A DNA stretch of 64,000 nt from Geodermatophilus sabuli (GCF_900215145.1 NZ_OBDO01000002.1:310001-374000), one strand, 5' to 3'; positions 30,169 through 43,279 are shown, counted from the stretch's first letter. The notes: generated by a model from the letters alone, not told the origin. Program-made: numbers and translations.

Positions 30169-30231
30169 CGCGGTCTCTGCCACCGCAGAGACGCGCTGAC
30201 GCGGTCCCTGCCACCGCAGAGACACGCTGAC
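30157..30231 (+). repeat. 31-bp tandem repeat copied from the end of rpmG
   Basis: Two full units, 30157-30187 and 30188-30218, plus 13 bases of a third. Each unit starts gagacgcgctgac; in the first this is the final Glu-Thr-Arg codons and stop of rpmG. The units differ at one base. gtctctgc and gcagagac within adjacent units form an 8-bp hairpin at 30174-30193, which could act as a terminator. Confidence 0.85.
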
Positions 30232-30259
30232 CTGACGGTCCACGCAGGAGGGCGGGAGC

Positions 30260-30706
30260 ATGGCGCTTGATCCGACACTGGTCGGGCGCAGCTACCCGCC
30301 CTCTGCCGTCTACGAGGTCGGCCGCGAGAAGATCGCCGAGTTCGCCGCCGCCATCGGCGAGTCGAGCCCGGTGCACCGCGACGCCGACGCCGCCCGCGCC
30401 GCCGGCCACCCCGACGTCATCGCCCCGCCCACCTTCGCCATCGTGCTGACGCTCTCGGCAGCCGGTGTCGTCGTGGAGGACCCGGACGTCGACCTCGACT
30501 ACGGCCGTGTCGTGCACGGCGAGCAGCGGTTCACCCACCACCGCGCCATCCGCGCCGGGGACCGTCTCATCGCCACGCCCACCATCGAGGCCGTGCGCAG
30601 CGTCGCGGGCAACGACCTGCTCACCACGCGGGTCGACGTCGCCACCGAGGACGGCGAGCCGGTCTGCTCGGCGACGTCCATGCTCGTCGCGAGGGGGGCG
30701 GGATGA
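30260..30706 (+). CDS. (3R)-hydroxyacyl-ACP dehydratase subunit HadA-like
   Basis: A 148-residue hot-dog-fold protein of the FAS1-like/MaoC N-terminal dehydratase family. Features: VGRSYPPSAVYEVGREKIAEFA, PVHRDADAA, and IAPPTFAIVLT. It lacks the catalytic Asp-X4-His of MaoC and would be the substrate-binding partner of the next gene, as HadA is for HadB in mycobacteria. Overlap with the next gene by ATGA supports a heterodimer. Without mycolic acids (inferred for this lineage) its substrates may be other acyl chains. Confidence 0.85.
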   Translation: MALDPTLVGRSYPPSAVYEVGREKIAEFAAAIGESSPVHRDADAARAAGHPDVIAPPTFAIVLTLSAAGVVVEDPDVDLDYGRVVHGEQRFTHHRAIRAGDRLIATPTIEAVRSVAGNDLLTTRVDVATEDGEPVCSATSMLVARGAG

Positions 30707-31131
30707 CAGCCACCGTGCGGGCCGCCGACGTCGCGGTCGGGACCGAGCTCCCCGAGCAGACCCACCGCGTCACCCGGGCCGACCTGGTCCGCTACGCCGG
30801 CGCCTCCGGGGACTTCAACCCCATCCACTGGAACGACCGGGTGGCCACCGAGGTCGGCCTGCCCGGGGTCATCGCCCACGGGATGCTCACCATGGCCCTG
30901 GCCGCCCGCGCCGTCACCGCCTGGATCGGGGACCCGGGCGCGCTCGTCGAGTACCACGTCCGGTTCGGCCGTCCGGTCGTCGTGCCCGACGACGACACCG
31001 GCGCGGAGGTCGTCGTCCGCGGCAAGGTGGGCGCGCTGGACGACGACGGCCGGGCCCGCATCGACCTCACCGTCACCAGCGGCGGCGAGAAGGTCCTCTC
31101 CCTGGCCCGCGCAACCGTCCGCCTGGCGTGA
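30703..31131 (+). CDS. (3R)-hydroxyacyl-ACP dehydratase catalytic subunit, HadB/MaoC-like
   Basis: A 142-residue MaoC-type hot-dog protein with the hydratase motif GDFNPIHWND; Asp37 and His42 are the predicted catalytic pair. VIAHGMLTMALAARAV and VEYHVRFGRPV complete the family pattern. It would dehydrate 3-hydroxyacyl thioesters with the HadA-like partner encoded just upstream (ATGA overlap). The stop overlaps the next GTG (GTGA), so three genes are coupled. Confidence 0.88.
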   Translation: MTATVRAADVAVGTELPEQTHRVTRADLVRYAGASGDFNPIHWNDRVATEVGLPGVIAHGMLTMALAARAVTAWIGDPGALVEYHVRFGRPVVVPDDDTGAEVVVRGKVGALDDDGRARIDLTVTSGGEKVLSLARATVRLA

Positions 31132-32567
31132 CCGCCCGGCGTCGCGCCGTCCTGGCTGTCGCGGCGCTGCTGCTCGTGCCCGGCTGCGGGACGTCCTTCG
31201 CCGACACCGTCGCCGCCGAGGCGCGGGCGTCCGCGGACGCCGGTCGCGGGGTCCCGCCGGGAGACCCGGCCGAGGGCGACTGTGCCGAGCGGGCCGCCCC
31301 GGACCCGGACCGGCCCCGGGTCGGCCTCGACTTCCGTCTCGACGACGACCTGCGCACCGTGACGGGCACCGAGACCGTCGTCTTCACCGCGGACCGGGCG
31401 ACGGTTGAACTGGTCTTCCGGCTCGTGCCCAACGCCCCCGGCGCGGCCGCGGAGGGCAACCGCCTCACCGTGGACGCCGTCCGGGGCGAGGACGTCGCCG
31501 GCAGCGGCTACGAGGACGGGCAGGCCGACGGCCCCGGCGGGCTCTACGTCATCCGCCTGGAGCGGGAGCTCGAGGCCGGCGACGAGACCCAGGTGGCGCT
31601 GGACTTCACGCTGCTGCTGGGGAGCGGCGGCTTCGAGCGGGTCGGCACGGCCGAGGGCGTGTCCTGGTGGGCCAGTGGTGCGCCGCTGCTCGCCCGGGAG
31701 CCGGGTGTCGGCTGGGCGCGGGACCCGTTCGTCGGCATCCTCGGCGAGACGGCCACCAGCCCGGTGGCCGACACCCACATCCGGGTCTCCGCACCGGCGG
31801 CGCTCACCGTGCTGATGACCGGCGACCAGGACGAGCCCTCGGCCGTCCGGGACGGCCGGCGCACCTGGACCGCCACCGAACCGGTGGCCCGAGACGTGAG
31901 CGTCGCGGTGGGGGAGTTCGCCACCGCCACCACGACCACCCCGGGCGGCGTCCGGGTGACCACCGGCGTGCTGCCCGACGCGGGGATGCCCGCGGACGGG
32001 CTGGCCGACTGGACGGTCGAGGCGATCGGCGACCTGGCGGAGCGGTTCGGCGCCTTCCCCTACCGCACGCTGACCGTGCCGCTGCTGCCCGACCGCGGCG
32101 GCGGGATCGAGTACCCGAGCTCCATCCTCCTGGCCGGCGCGGACCAGCTGGTCCTGCTGCACGAGGTGGCGCACATGTGGTTCTACGGGATGGTCGGCGA
32201 CTCCCAGTTCCGCGACCCGTGGCTCGACGAGGCGTTCGCCAGCTACGCCGAGTCGGTGGGCTTCCCGCCCGGCGACGTGGCGCAGCAGCTGGCGCTGCCC
32301 GGGGACGTCGGTGCCGCCATGGACCAGTTCTCGGAGTCCGGACAGTACTTCGAGCAGGTCTACGGCAAGGGTGCCGCCGCCCTGCTCACCGCCCGTGACG
32401 CCGCCGGCCCCCGGGCCTTCGACGCCGCCGTCCGTTGCTACGTCGACGCCAACGCCTGGACGATCGCCACCCCCGACGACGTCGCCCGGGCGCTGGCCGA
32501 CCTGCCCGCGGCGCTGGACGTGCTCGTCGACGCCGGCGCCCTGCGGCCCGAGGACCTGCCCGGCTGA
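31128..32567 (+). CDS. M1-family metallopeptidase-like lipoprotein
   Basis: About 479 residues from GTG 31128, which overlaps the hadB-like stop. The N-terminus VAALLLVPGC is a lipobox (Cys at about 20). The catalytic core has H345-EVAH349, with the third zinc ligand E368 in WLDEAFASYAES, and GGGIEYPSS standing for the GAMEN-type exopeptidase loop. The preceding beta-rich region (residues 60-280) matches the M1 N-terminal domain. It probably trims peptides outside the cell. The protein is much shorter than PepN-type enzymes and lacks their C-terminal helical domain. The frame open upstream of 31128 overlaps hadB and is a shadow. Confidence 0.85.
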   Translation: MTARRRAVLAVAALLLVPGCGTSFADTVAAEARASADAGRGVPPGDPAEGDCAERAAPDPDRPRVGLDFRLDDDLRTVTGTETVVFTADRATVELVFRLVPNAPGAAAEGNRLTVDAVRGEDVAGSGYEDGQADGPGGLYVIRLERELEAGDETQVALDFTLLLGSGGFERVGTAEGVSWWASGAPLLAREPGVGWARDPFVGILGETATSPVADTHIRVSAPAALTVLMTGDQDEPSAVRDGRRTWTATEPVARDVSVAVGEFATATTTTPGGVRVTTGVLPDAGMPADGLADWTVEAIGDLAERFGAFPYRTLTVPLLPDRGGGIEYPSSILLAGADQLVLLHEVAHMWFYGMVGDSQFRDPWLDEAFASYAESVGFPPGDVAQQLALPGDVGAAMDQFSESGQYFEQVYGKGAAALLTARDAAGPRAFDAAVRCYVDANAWTIATPDDVARALADLPAALDVLVDAGALRPEDLPG

Positions 32568-32598
32568 GACCCCCTGCGCGATCCCGCCGCGGCCCCGC

Positions 32599-33855
32599 TC
32601 AGCCCGCCTGGCCGAGCAGACGCTGCATGCGGCTGACGCCCTCGACGAGGTCGTCGTCCCCGAGCGCGTAGGACATCCGCAGGTAGCCGGGGGTGCCGAA
32701 CGCCTCCCCCGGGACGACGGCGACCTCGGCCTCCTCGAGGATGATCTCGGCCAGCTCGACGCTGTTGCTCGCCGTCCGGCCGGCGATCTCGCGCCCGAGC
32801 AGCGCCTTCACCGACGGGTAGACGTAGAAGGCGCCCTGTGGCTCGGGGCAGGCGACCCCCGGGATCTCGCGCAGCATCGAGACGATCGTCCGGCGGCGGC
32901 GGTCGAAGGCCGCCTTCATCGTCCCCACGGCGGACAGGTCGCCGGTCAGTGCGGCGATGGCGGCCGCCTGCGACACGTTGGCCACGTTGGACGTGGCGTG
33001 CGACTGCAGGTTGGTGGCGGCCTTGACGACGTCCGCCGGACCGACGATCCAGCCCACCCGCCAGCCGGTCATGGCGTAGGTCTTGGCCACGCCGTTGACG
33101 ACGACGCACGTGTCGGCGAGCTCGGGGACCAGCACGGGCATGGACGGCGCGGTCGCCCCGTCGTAGGTGAGGTGCTCGTAGATCTCGTCGGTGAGCACCC
33201 AGATCCCGTTGTCCACCGCCCAGCGCCCGATCTCCTCGACCACCTCCGGCGGGTACACCGCCCCGGTCGGGTTGGACGGGGAGCAGAACAGCAGCACCTT
33301 GGTGCGCGGCGTCCGCGCCGCCTCCAGCTGCGCCACCGAGACGAGGTAGCCGCTCTCCTCGTCGGCGACGACCGGCACCGGGACGCCGCCGGCCAGCGCG
33401 ATGGCCTCCGGGTAGGTCGTCCAGTACGGGGCGGGCAGCAGCACCTCGTCGCCCGGGTCGAGCATCGTGGCGAAGGCCTCGTAGACCGCCTGCTTGCCGC
33501 CGTTGGTGACCAGGACGTTGGCCGGGGTCACCTGCAGGCCGGAGTCGCGCGCGGTCTTCGCGACGATCGCCTCCTTGAGGGCCGGCAGCCCGCCCGCCGG
33601 GGTGTACCGGTGCATCGCCGGCTGCGAGCACGCGGCGACCGCGGCCGCGACGACGTAGTCCGGCGTCGGGAAGTCCGGCTCGCCCGCGCCGAAGCCGATC
33701 ACCGGCTTGCCGGCGGCCTTGAGCGCCTTTGCCTTGGCGTCGACCGCGAGCGTCGCCGACTCGGCGATCGCGGCGATGCGGCGGGAGATGCGCCGCTGGA
33801 CGGGCGGCAGCTCGGTGGACGGGGCAGCGGGCTCCGAGGAGGAGACGGCGGTCAT
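32599..33855 (-). CDS. Pyridoxal-phosphate aminotransferase, aspartate type
   Basis: A 418-residue class I aminotransferase. PLP-binding Lys258 lies in [20 protein letters not shown] at 195-198, DEIYEHL at 223-229 and the [10 protein letters not shown] substrate loop are typical of the aspartate (and prephenate) aminotransferase subgroup I-beta. The first 20 residues are a Ser/Pro-rich extension. In actinobacteria this gene is usually annotated aspC and often lies close to secE-nusG, as here. Convergent with the M1 peptidase gene; only 31 bp separate them. Confidence 0.9.
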   Translation of the reverse strand: MTAVSSSEPAAPSTELPPVQRRISRRIAAIAESATLAVDAKAKALKAAGKPVIGFGAGEPDFPTPDYVVAAAVAACSQPAMHRYTPAGGLPALKEAIVAKTARDSGLQVTPANVLVTNGGKQAVYEAFATMLDPGDEVLLPAPYWTTYPEAIALAGGVPVPVVADEESGYLVSVAQLEAARTPRTKVLLFCSPSNPTGAVYPPEVVEEIGRWAVDNGIWVLTDEIYEHLTYDGATAPSMPVLVPELADTCVVVNGVAKTYAMTGWRVGWIVGPADVVKAATNLQSHATSNVANVSQAAAIAALTGDLSAVGTMKAAFDRRRRTIVSMLREIPGVACPEPQGAFYVYPSVKALLGREIAGRTASNSVELAEIILEEAEVAVVPGEAFGTPGYLRMSYALGDDDLVEGVSRMQRLLGQAG

Positions 33856-33867
33856 GTGCTCATCGTG

Positions 33868-34512
33868 TCAAAGCGCGGCGTCCGGGGTCGCCCCCGATCC
33901 CGGTTGCCGCGGGCGCAGCCGCACGTGCGCGACCGAGGGGGAGGGCGCGTACTCCACGCACGTCCAGCCGCTGAGGGCGTCGCCGAGGTCGTCGAACAGC
34001 CGCTCGCCCCCGCCCAGCAGCACGGGGACGACGGCCACGTGCAGCTCGTCGACCAGTCCCGCGCGCAGGTACTGGCGCACCGTGGCCATCCCACCACCGA
34101 GGCGCACGGCCCGCCCAGCGGCGGCATCCCGGGCGCGGGCCAGGGCGGCCTCGATGCCGTCGGTGACGAAGTGGAAGGTGGTGCCCCCGGCCATCTCCAG
34201 CGACGGGCGCGGGTGGTGGGTCAGCACGAACACGTCGTGGTGGAACGGCGGGTCCTCGCCCCACCACCCGCGCCAGGACGCGTCCGGCCACGGGCCGCGG
34301 ACCGGGCCGAACATGTTGCGTCCCATGATCGTCGCGCCCACGCCGTCCACCCCCGCCGCCACGAACCGCTCGTCGACAGGGGTGCGGTCCCCGAAGATCC
34401 ACTCGTGCAGCAGCTCGCCGCCGACGCCGAGGGGGTTCTCGGTGGTCTGGTCCGGGCCGGCGCCGTAGCCGTCCAGCGACACGGACAGGTTGTGCACTCG
34501 CAGCTCGGTCAT
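33868..34512 (-). CDS. RibD C-terminal/dihydrofolate reductase-like protein
   Basis: A 214-residue reductase-fold protein: VHNLSVSLDGYGAG at the start, GATIMGRNMFGPVRGPW (NADPH region), VRLGGGMATVRQYLRAGLVDELHVAVVPVLLGGGERLF, split here as VRLGGGMATVRQYLRAG and DELHVAVVPVLLGGG. These proteins resemble the RibD reductase domain and are annotated as DHFR family; true substrates are mostly unknown. The stop lies 13 bp before the aminotransferase start, so they may be cotranscribed. Confidence 0.88.
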   Translation of the reverse strand: MTELRVHNLSVSLDGYGAGPDQTTENPLGVGGELLHEWIFGDRTPVDERFVAAGVDGVGATIMGRNMFGPVRGPWPDASWRGWWGEDPPFHHDVFVLTHHPRPSLEMAGGTTFHFVTDGIEAALARARDAAAGRAVRLGGGMATVRQYLRAGLVDELHVAVVPVLLGGGERLFDDLGDALSGWTCVEYAPSPSVAHVRLRPRQPGSGATPDAAL

Positions 34513-34698
34513 GCTGGGGAGGACCGCCCGCCGGCGCCGGACTCATCGCCCGCGACGCCCCGGTCCGGAGCAGGTTGGCTGCCGGTCCCGGCGGTCCCGT
34601 ACACTCGCTGTCCTGGGGCAGTTGACCCCGCCACCGGCGTGCCCCGGATCCCCCTACGGGGCTCGGAGCCCGGCTGTGGTGGGTAGGCGGTCCCGGAC

Positions 34699-34751
34699 GG
34701 CTCCGTCCCGGGTCCCACCCCGAGTCCGCGAAGGGTGGGAGGAGGGGGTCC
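34699..34751 (-). repeat. GC-rich hairpin repeat, inverted copy before tRNA-Trp
   Basis: ctccgtcccgggtcccaccc and agggtgggaggaggggg flank the loop cgagtccgcg. It matches the reverse complement of the copy at 62402-62450 (ggccccgtcccgggtcccaccctgag in part). It ends five bases before tRNA-Trp. TACACT at 34600-34605 upstream may be the tRNA promoter -10. Confidence 0.7.
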
Positions 34752-34755
34752 CCAA

Positions 34756-34828
<73 letters not shown>

Positions 34829-34928
34829 CCCGTGCCGCCGGCTCCGCGCCGGCGACGTGCACGACCAGTACGACACCCGACCGACGGCCCGAGAGCAGCG
34901 GCCACCACCACGAGGCGAGCGAGGCCCA

Positions 34929-35474
34929 GTGAGCGACGAGAAGCCGGGACGCGAGGACGACCCTCGCGCCGCCTCCGACGCCGAGCTGACCGACGAACAG
35001 CTCGACCGCGAGGCTCCGGGGGTCGACGACGCCACCGAGCTCGAAGCCGCCGAGGACGAGCTGGCCGCCGAGGCCCAGGCCGACGAGGACAAGGTCGTCG
35101 CCACGCCGGCGCGGCGCCGTGGTGGCCGGATCACCGCCGGCGACGACGACGAGGACGACGAGTCGACTGCGCGGACCCGGCGTGCGGCTCGCGAGCGGGC
35201 CTCCACCCGGCCCGCCGGCCGGGCCACCGAGGGGGCCGGCACGCGGTCCCGGGCGGCCGCGGAGCGGGCGCGCGCGGAGGAGATCCGGCAGAAGCGCAGC
35301 ATCGGCCGGTTCCTGCGCGAGGTCGTCGCCGAGCTGCGCAAGGTCATCTGGCCGGGCCGGCGCGAGCTGATCACCTACACGACCGTCGTCATCGTCTTCG
35401 TGGCCTTCATGGTCGCGCTGGTCGCCGGCCTGGACCTCCTCTTCGCCAAGGGCGTGCTCGCCGTCTTCGGCTGA
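34929..35474 (+). CDS. secE: Preprotein translocase subunit SecE with long acidic N-terminus
   Basis: 181 residues from GTG 34929. Only the last 65 match Sec[21 protein letters not shown], the amphipathic hinge, and one membrane helix ([21 protein letters not shown]). The first 115 residues are a charged, Glu/Asp/Ala-rich then Arg-rich extension, normal in actinobacteria but long. The product clamps SecY in the SecYEG channel. GTG 34857 in the same frame is possible, but 34929 follows gcgagcgagg and starts with the more usual MSDE-type N-terminus. Confidence 0.9.
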   Translation: MSDEKPGREDDPRAASDAELTDEQLDREAPGVDDATELEAAEDELAAEAQADEDKVVATPARRRGGRITAGDDDEDDESTARTRRAARERASTRPAGRATEGAGTRSRAAAERARAEEIRQKRSIGRFLREVVAELRKVIWPGRRELITYTTVVIVFVAFMVALVAGLDLLFAKGVLAVFG

Positions 35475-35514
35475 GCCCACCCGCGCCTGCACCACCGACA
35501 AGGAAGAGATCCCC

Positions 35515-36396
35515 GTGACCGACCCCCGCGAGCCCTTCGACACCGACAGCGCCGTCGAGGCCATCGACCTCGACGACGCCCGCTTCGACGTCCGTGGCAG
35601 TGCGGACCTGGAGACCGGTGCGGGCGAGACCGGCGCCGCCGAGGGCTCCACCGACACCGCCGACCAGGACGCCCTGACCGGTGTGGCCGACGCGACCCCC
35701 GAGGTCGAGGACGGCGACGTCGACAGCCTGGTCAGCGACCCGCTGACCGCCCCTGCGGCCGACTCCGACGTCGCGGAGGCCGACGAGGACGAGGACCCGG
35801 TCGAGGCGCTGCGCAAGGCCCTGCGGATCGCCCCCGGCGACTGGTACGTCGTGCACTCCTACGCCGGCTACGAGAACAAGGTGAAGACCAACCTCGAGTC
35901 CCGCATCCAGTCGCTGGACATGGAGGACTTCATCTACCAGATCGAGGTGCCCACCGAGGAGGTCACCGAGATCAAGAACGGCAAGCGCACCCAGGTCAAC
36001 CGCAAGGTGTTCCCCGGGTACCTGCTGGTGCGCATGGAGCTCAACGACGAGTCCTGGGGCGCGGTGCGCAACACCCCGGGCGTGACCGGCTTCGTGGGCG
36101 CCACCTCGCGGCCCTCGCCGCTCACCCTGGACGAGGTCGTCAAGATCCTCGCCCCGGCCACCACCCAGCCGGCCGCCAAGGCGACCGAGACGACGACCAC
36201 GGCCGCCGCCGCGCCGACCGCCGTGGTGGACTTCGAGGTCGGCGAGTCGGTCACGGTCATGGACGGGCCGTTCGCCACGCTCCCCGCCACGATCAACGAG
36301 ATCAACGCCGAGCAGCAGAAGCTGCAGGTGCTCGTCTCGATCTTCGGCCGGGAGACGCCGGTCGAGCTCTCGTTCAACCAGGTCCAGAAGATCTGA
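35515..36396 (+). CDS. nusG: Transcription termination/antitermination factor NusG
   Basis: 293 residues. The NGN domain starts at about residue 107 ([20 protein letters not shown]) with [30 protein letters not shown], split as [16 protein letters not shown] and [12 protein letters not shown], and the KOW domain at the C-terminus reads [19 protein letters not shown]. About 100 N-terminal residues are very acidic and low in complexity. A Thr/Ala-rich linker (about 220-240) between the domains is longer than usual. It binds RNA polymerase and couples it to Rho or the ribosome. GTG start behind aaggaagagatcccc. Confidence 0.94.
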   Translation: MTDPREPFDTDSAVEAIDLDDARFDVRGSADLETGAGETGAAEGSTDTADQDALTGVADATPEVEDGDVDSLVSDPLTAPAADSDVAEADEDEDPVEALRKALRIAPGDWYVVHSYAGYENKVKTNLESRIQSLDMEDFIYQIEVPTEEVTEIKNGKRTQVNRKVFPGYLLVRMELNDESWGAVRNTPGVTGFVGATSRPSPLTLDEVVKILAPATTQPAAKATETTTTAAAAPTAVVDFEVGESVTVMDGPFATLPATINEINAEQQKLQVLVSIFGRETPVELSFNQVQKI

Positions 36397-36400
36397 AGGA

Positions 36401-36472
36401 GGTCCCTGTCGCCCCCCACCGCTCGCACGCTCGCGGTGGGACCCGGCGGCAGGGCCGTTCCATCCCGTCACG
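36401..36472 (+). repeat. GC-rich hairpin repeat (nusG-rplK)
   Basis: ccctgtcgccccccaccgc at 36404-36422 pairs with gcggtgggacccggcggcaggg at 36433-36454 around the loop tcgcacgctc. It is followed by gggccgttccatcccgtca, 16 of 19 bases as in the tails of the copies at 37827 and 62472. Confidence 0.75.
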
Positions 36473-36484
36473 AAGAAGGAAGTC

Positions 36485-36913
36485 ATGCCCCCCAGGAAGC
36501 GGTTGACCGCGGTCATCAAGCTCCAGATCAACGCCGGTGCGGCCACCCCCGCCCCGCCCGTCGGTCCGGCGCTCGGCCAGCACGGCGTCAACATCATGGA
36601 GTTCTGCAAGGCCTACAACGCCGCCACGGAGTCGCAGCGCGGCAACGTGGTCCCGGTCGAGATCTCCGTCTACGAGGACCGCTCGTTCACCTTCGTCACC
36701 AAGACCCCTCCGGCGGCGCGCATGCTGCTCAAGGCGGCCGGCGTGGAGAAGGGCTCCGGCGAGCCGCACAAGACCAAGGTCGCCACCGTGACGCGTGACC
36801 AGGTCCGCGAGATCGCCCAGACCAAGATGGCCGACCTCAACGCCAACTCCCTCGACGAGGCCGAGAAGATCATCGCCGGCACCGCCCGGTCGATGGGCAT
36901 CACCGTCCAGTAA
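36485..36913 (+). CDS. rplK: 50S ribosomal protein L11 (uL11)
   Basis: 142 residues, typical length. [30 protein letters not shown] (seen as [20 protein letters not shown] and NIMEFC) is the uL11 N-terminal signature, and [20 protein letters not shown] the RNA-binding C-terminal domain. It forms the GTPase-associated centre with 23S rRNA. ATG behind gaagaaggaagtc. Confidence 0.97.
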   Translation: MPPRKRLTAVIKLQINAGAATPAPPVGPALGQHGVNIMEFCKAYNAATESQRGNVVPVEISVYEDRSFTFVTKTPPAARMLLKAAGVEKGSGEPHKTKVATVTRDQVREIAQTKMADLNANSLDEAEKIIAGTARSMGITVQ

Positions 36914-37048
36914 GAGGGATGCGCCGCCGGTCCGGCGGCGTTGCACCACCGGGTCCGGCACGGACCCGTACAGCACTCGTGGGAGGGCCTGCGCCAGGCC
37001 CGCGCACCACGCGACTCCCGGCCGCGCGCCGGGGGAGAGGACCCACCC

Positions 37049-37768
37049 ATGGCGAAGCACGGCAAGAAGTTCCGCGAGGCGGCCGCGAAGGTCGACCGCG
37101 AGACCCTGTACTCCCCGCTGCAGGCGGCGACCCTGGCCAAGGAGACGTCGCCGACGTCCTACGACGCCACCGTCGAGGTCGCCATGCGCCTGGGCGTGGA
37201 CCCCCGCAAGGCCGACCAGATGGTCCGCGGCACGGTCAACCTGCCCCACGGCACCGGCAAGACCGCCCGCGTCATCGTCTTCGCGACCGGCGACAAGGCC
37301 GCCGAGGCCGAGGCCGCCGGCGCTGACGTCGTCGGCTCCGACGACCTGATCGAGCGCATCCAGGGCGGCTTCCTGGACTTCGACGCGGCGATCGCGACCC
37401 CTGACCAGATGGCCAAGGTCGGCCGGATCGCCCGCATCCTCGGCCCCCGTGGCCTGATGCCGAACCCGAAGACCGGCACCGTGACCCCCGACGTCACCAA
37501 GGCCGTCAACGACATCAAGGGCGGGAAGATCAACTTCCGCGTCGACAAGCAGGCCAACCTGCACCTGGTCATCGGCAAGACGTCCTTCGACGAGACCAAG
37601 CTGGTGGAGAACTACGCCGCGGCGCTCGACGAGGTCCTCCGGGCGAAGCCCTCGGCCGCCAAGGGCCGGTACCTCAAGAAGGTCACCGTCTCCACGACCA
37701 TGGGCCCGGGCATCCCGGTCGACCCGAACCGCACCCGCAACCTCACGGTGGACGAGCCCACCACCTGA
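37049..37768 (+). CDS. rplA: 50S ribosomal protein L1 (uL1)
   Basis: 239 residues from ATG 37049 behind gggggagagg. Signatures: [25 protein letters not shown] split as [19 protein letters not shown], and [18 protein letters not shown]. It forms the L1 stalk and is the usual autogenous repressor of the rplKA message. The 135-bp rplK-rplA spacer contains an imperfect fold (gggagggcctgcgcc with ggcccgcgcaccacgcgactccc). Confidence 0.97.
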   Translation: MAKHGKKFREAAAKVDRETLYSPLQAATLAKETSPTSYDATVEVAMRLGVDPRKADQMVRGTVNLPHGTGKTARVIVFATGDKAAEAEAAGADVVGSDDLIERIQGGFLDFDAAIATPDQMAKVGRIARILGPRGLMPNPKTGTVTPDVTKAVNDIKGGKINFRVDKQANLHLVIGKTSFDETKLVENYAAALDEVLRAKPSAAKGRYLKKVTVSTTMGPGIPVDPNRTRNLTVDEPTT

Positions 37769-37771
37769 GAG

Positions 37772-37845
37772 GGGACCCCGTCGTCCCCACCCCGCGCAGG
37801 CCCGGGGTGGGCCCCTGGACGGGACCGGGCCGCTCCAGCACGTCG
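37772..37845 (+). repeat. GC-rich hairpin repeat (rplA-rplJ)
   Basis: cccgtcgtccccaccccg at 37777-37794 pairs with cggggtgggcccctggacggg at 37803-37823. The tail gggccgctccagcacgtc at 37827-37844 is identical over 18 bases to 62472-62489 behind the rpsN-rpsH copy. Confidence 0.78.
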
Positions 37846-37847
37846 CC

Positions 37848-37881
37848 AGGGGCCTCGCAGCGCACGTCGCTGCGGGGCCCT
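37848..37881 (+). terminator. Terminator of rplKA
   Basis: aggggcctcgcagcg at 37848-37862 pairs with cgctgcggggccct at 37868-37881, one bulge and one G-U pair. It lies before the likely rplJ promoter. Confidence 0.65.
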
Positions 37882-37930
37882 CGGCGTCCCTGCGTGACGA
37901 CGGCGACAGCGGCGCCCCCGCGGCATGGCG

Positions 37931-38070
37931 TATGCTCATCGGCGTTCCCCCCAAGACCGCAGGTCGTCGCACGTCCGCGTGCGATCGAAGGTCCCGCAGA
38001 TGCCGGGCGGCCCGCGCAGGAGGACGGTTCGATCGTCGGGCGCCCTGCGCCCGCCCCTCGCCCCGTGCGC
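37931..38070 (+). ncRNA. L10 leader of the rplJL message, with upstream -10 box
   Basis: TATGCT at 37931-37936 is a good -10 box. The following leader holds the elements of the actinobacterial L10 leader: agaccgcaggtcgtcgca, then ggtcccgcagatgccgg, then cgcgcaggagg near 38013-38025. In other bacteria this RNA binds the L10-L12 complex and represses rplJL. Exact ends were judged by eye. The rest of the spacer to 38160 is GC-rich leader. Confidence 0.68.
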
Positions 38071-38160
38071 CCTGCGCCGGGGCGTTCCTCGTCTCCGGGG
38101 CCGTTGATCGCCCGTCGTCGCGCACCGGCCGGTGGTCGCCCGACAGACGAGAGGAGGCCC

Positions 38161-38796
38161 ATGCCCACGCAGGCGAAGGCCGTGGTGATCGACGAGATCA
38201 CCCAGCGGTTCCAGTCGTCCAGCGCGGCGGTGCTCACCGAGTACCGCGGGCTGACCGTGGCCCAGCTGACCCAGCTGCGCCGATCCCTCGGTGAGGGCAG
38301 CAGCTACGCCGTCGTCAAGAACACCCTGACGAAGCGGGCCGCGGAGCAGGTCGGTTTCGCCGACCTCGCCCCGCTGCTCAACGGGCCCACCGCGATCGCC
38401 TTCATCGAGGGCGACCCGGTGAACGCGGCCAAGGCCATCCGTGACTTCGCGCGCGCCAACCCGCTGCTCGTCGTCAAGGGTGGTGTGGTCGAGGGCCGCA
38501 CGGTCGGCGCCGCCGAGGTCACCGCCCTCGCCGACGTCGAGCCCCGTGAGGTGCTCCTGGCCAAGCTGGCCGGCGCGATGAAGGGCAACCTCAGCAAGGC
38601 CGCGGGCCTGTTCCAGGCCCCGCTGTCGCAGGTCGCCCGTCTGGCCGCCGCGCTGCAGGAGAAGAAGCCCGCCGAGGACGCTCCTGCCGCGGCCGACCAG
38701 GCCGCCGACGCGACTGCTGCTGACACCACCGACACGGCCGCCCAGGCCACCGATGACACCGCTGTCGCCGCGGACGCCGCGGCCAGCACCGACTGA
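38161..38796 (+). CDS. rplJ: 50S ribosomal protein L10 (uL10)
   Basis: 211 residues from ATG 38161 behind gagaggaggccc. [20 protein letters not shown] and [15 protein letters not shown] mark the rRNA-binding domain; the long helix for L7/L12 binding ends near residue 175. The last 35 residues are an Ala/Asp/Thr-rich acidic tail. An upstream in-frame extension overlaps the L10 leader and is not coding. It anchors the L7/L12 stalk and is the expected repressor of its own operon. Confidence 0.95.
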   Translation: MPTQAKAVVIDEITQRFQSSSAAVLTEYRGLTVAQLTQLRRSLGEGSSYAVVKNTLTKRAAEQVGFADLAPLLNGPTAIAFIEGDPVNAAKAIRDFARANPLLVVKGGVVEGRTVGAAEVTALADVEPREVLLAKLAGAMKGNLSKAAGLFQAPLSQVARLAAALQEKKPAEDAPAAADQAADATAADTTDTAAQATDDTAVAADAAASTD

Positions 38797-38812
38797 CCCA
38801 GAAGGAGAGATC

Positions 38813-39205
38813 ATGGCCAAGCTGTCCACCACGGAGCTGCTCGACGCGTTCAAGGAGATGACGCTGCTCGAGCTGTCCGACTTCGTGAAGCAGTTCGAGG
38901 AGACCTTCGAGGTCACCGCTGCTGCCCCCGTCGCCGTCGCGGCCGCCCCGGCCGCCGGTGGTGGCGACGGCGGTGCCCCCGCCGCCGAGGAGCAGGACGA
39001 GTTCGACGTCATCCTCGAGAGCGCCGGCGACAAGAAGATCCAGGTCATCAAGGAGGTGCGCGGCCTGACCTCGCTCGGCCTCAAGGAGGCCAAGGACCTG
39101 GTCGACGGCGCGCCGAAGCCGGTCCTGGAGAAGGTCGCCAAGGACGCTGCCGAGAAGGCCAAGGCCGCCCTCGAGGGCGCGGGCGCCACCGTCACCGTCA
39201 AGTGA
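38813..39205 (+). CDS. rplL: 50S ribosomal protein L7/L12 (bL12)
   Basis: 130 residues from ATG 38813 behind gaaggagaga. N-terminal dimerisation domain ([20 protein letters not shown]), an Ala/Gly hinge (residues 37-60), and the factor-binding C-terminal domain ([28 protein letters not shown] split as [19 protein letters not shown] and DLVDGAPK). Recruits translation GTPases to the ribosome. Confidence 0.97.
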   Translation: MAKLSTTELLDAFKEMTLLELSDFVKQFEETFEVTAAAPVAVAAAPAAGGGDGGAPAAEEQDEFDVILESAGDKKIQVIKEVRGLTSLGLKEAKDLVDGAPKPVLEKVAKDAAEKAKAALEGAGATVTVK

Positions 39206-39213
39206 CCCGGTGT

Positions 39214-39331
39214 CCGGCGGAGTCGCCGCCGGGCAGGTCACGCGGCGCGTGACCCCCTCCCCGGCCTGACCCGGGGGAGCACCACCTCGCACGACCCGCA
39301 GGGGCCGTCCTCCACCAGGGGGGCGGCCCCT
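39214..39331 (+). terminator. Series of hairpins ending the rplJL unit
   Basis: Three stems: ccggcgg/ccgccgg at about 39216-39233; ggtcacgc/gcgtgacc at 39238-39256, loop ggc; aggggccg/cggcccct at 39300-39331. None has a T run. The gap 39206-39762 otherwise contains only the rpoB promoter and leader. Confidence 0.55.
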
Positions 39332-39531
39332 CCGGCGTCCCCGGGGCCGGTGCCGTCGCGCCCGCGCCGCGGGCCGCGGCCCGCGCGATCACCGCCACGG
39401 TCCCCGGCGTGGCTGTACCCACCGAGTCGCCGGGCTGGCATCATGGCCGTGTCGTCGAGGCGCGGCCCGCACCCGCCGGGACGGCTGCTCCTTCCCGGGG
39501 TGTGTGCCTGGTCGCTACCGGCCCCCCGACG

Positions 39532-39560
39532 TGGACAGCCTGCCCGGGAAGGGGTAGGGT
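39532..39560 (+). promoter_or_regulatory. Candidate rpoB promoter
   Basis: TGGACA at 39532-39537 and TAGGGT at 39555-39560 with a 17-bp spacer, a good sigma-70-type promoter. It would give a leader of about 195 bases before the rpoB start. Confidence 0.6.
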
Positions 39561-39762
39561 TCTCTGTTGCGCTGCCCCCTGACTGCTCACCCGCCGAGAC
39601 GGGTCACGTGGGGTGCCCGGGGGAACCCTCCCCGGGCGCCCGCCGACCCTCCGTTCCGGCCGTTCAGCAGCCCAGACGGACAGCCCCGCCATTACCGACG
39701 ACGACCCAGGACGACCCAGCACCCACCGCCCGCACGTCGTGAGGTCCTTGGAAGGACGCATC

Positions 39763-43272
<3,510 letters not shown>

Positions 43273-43279
43273 GAAAGGA

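Noticed and set aside
30157-30231. CRISPR-like array behind rpmG
   Set aside because: Directly adjoining 31-bp units with no spacers; simple tandem duplication.
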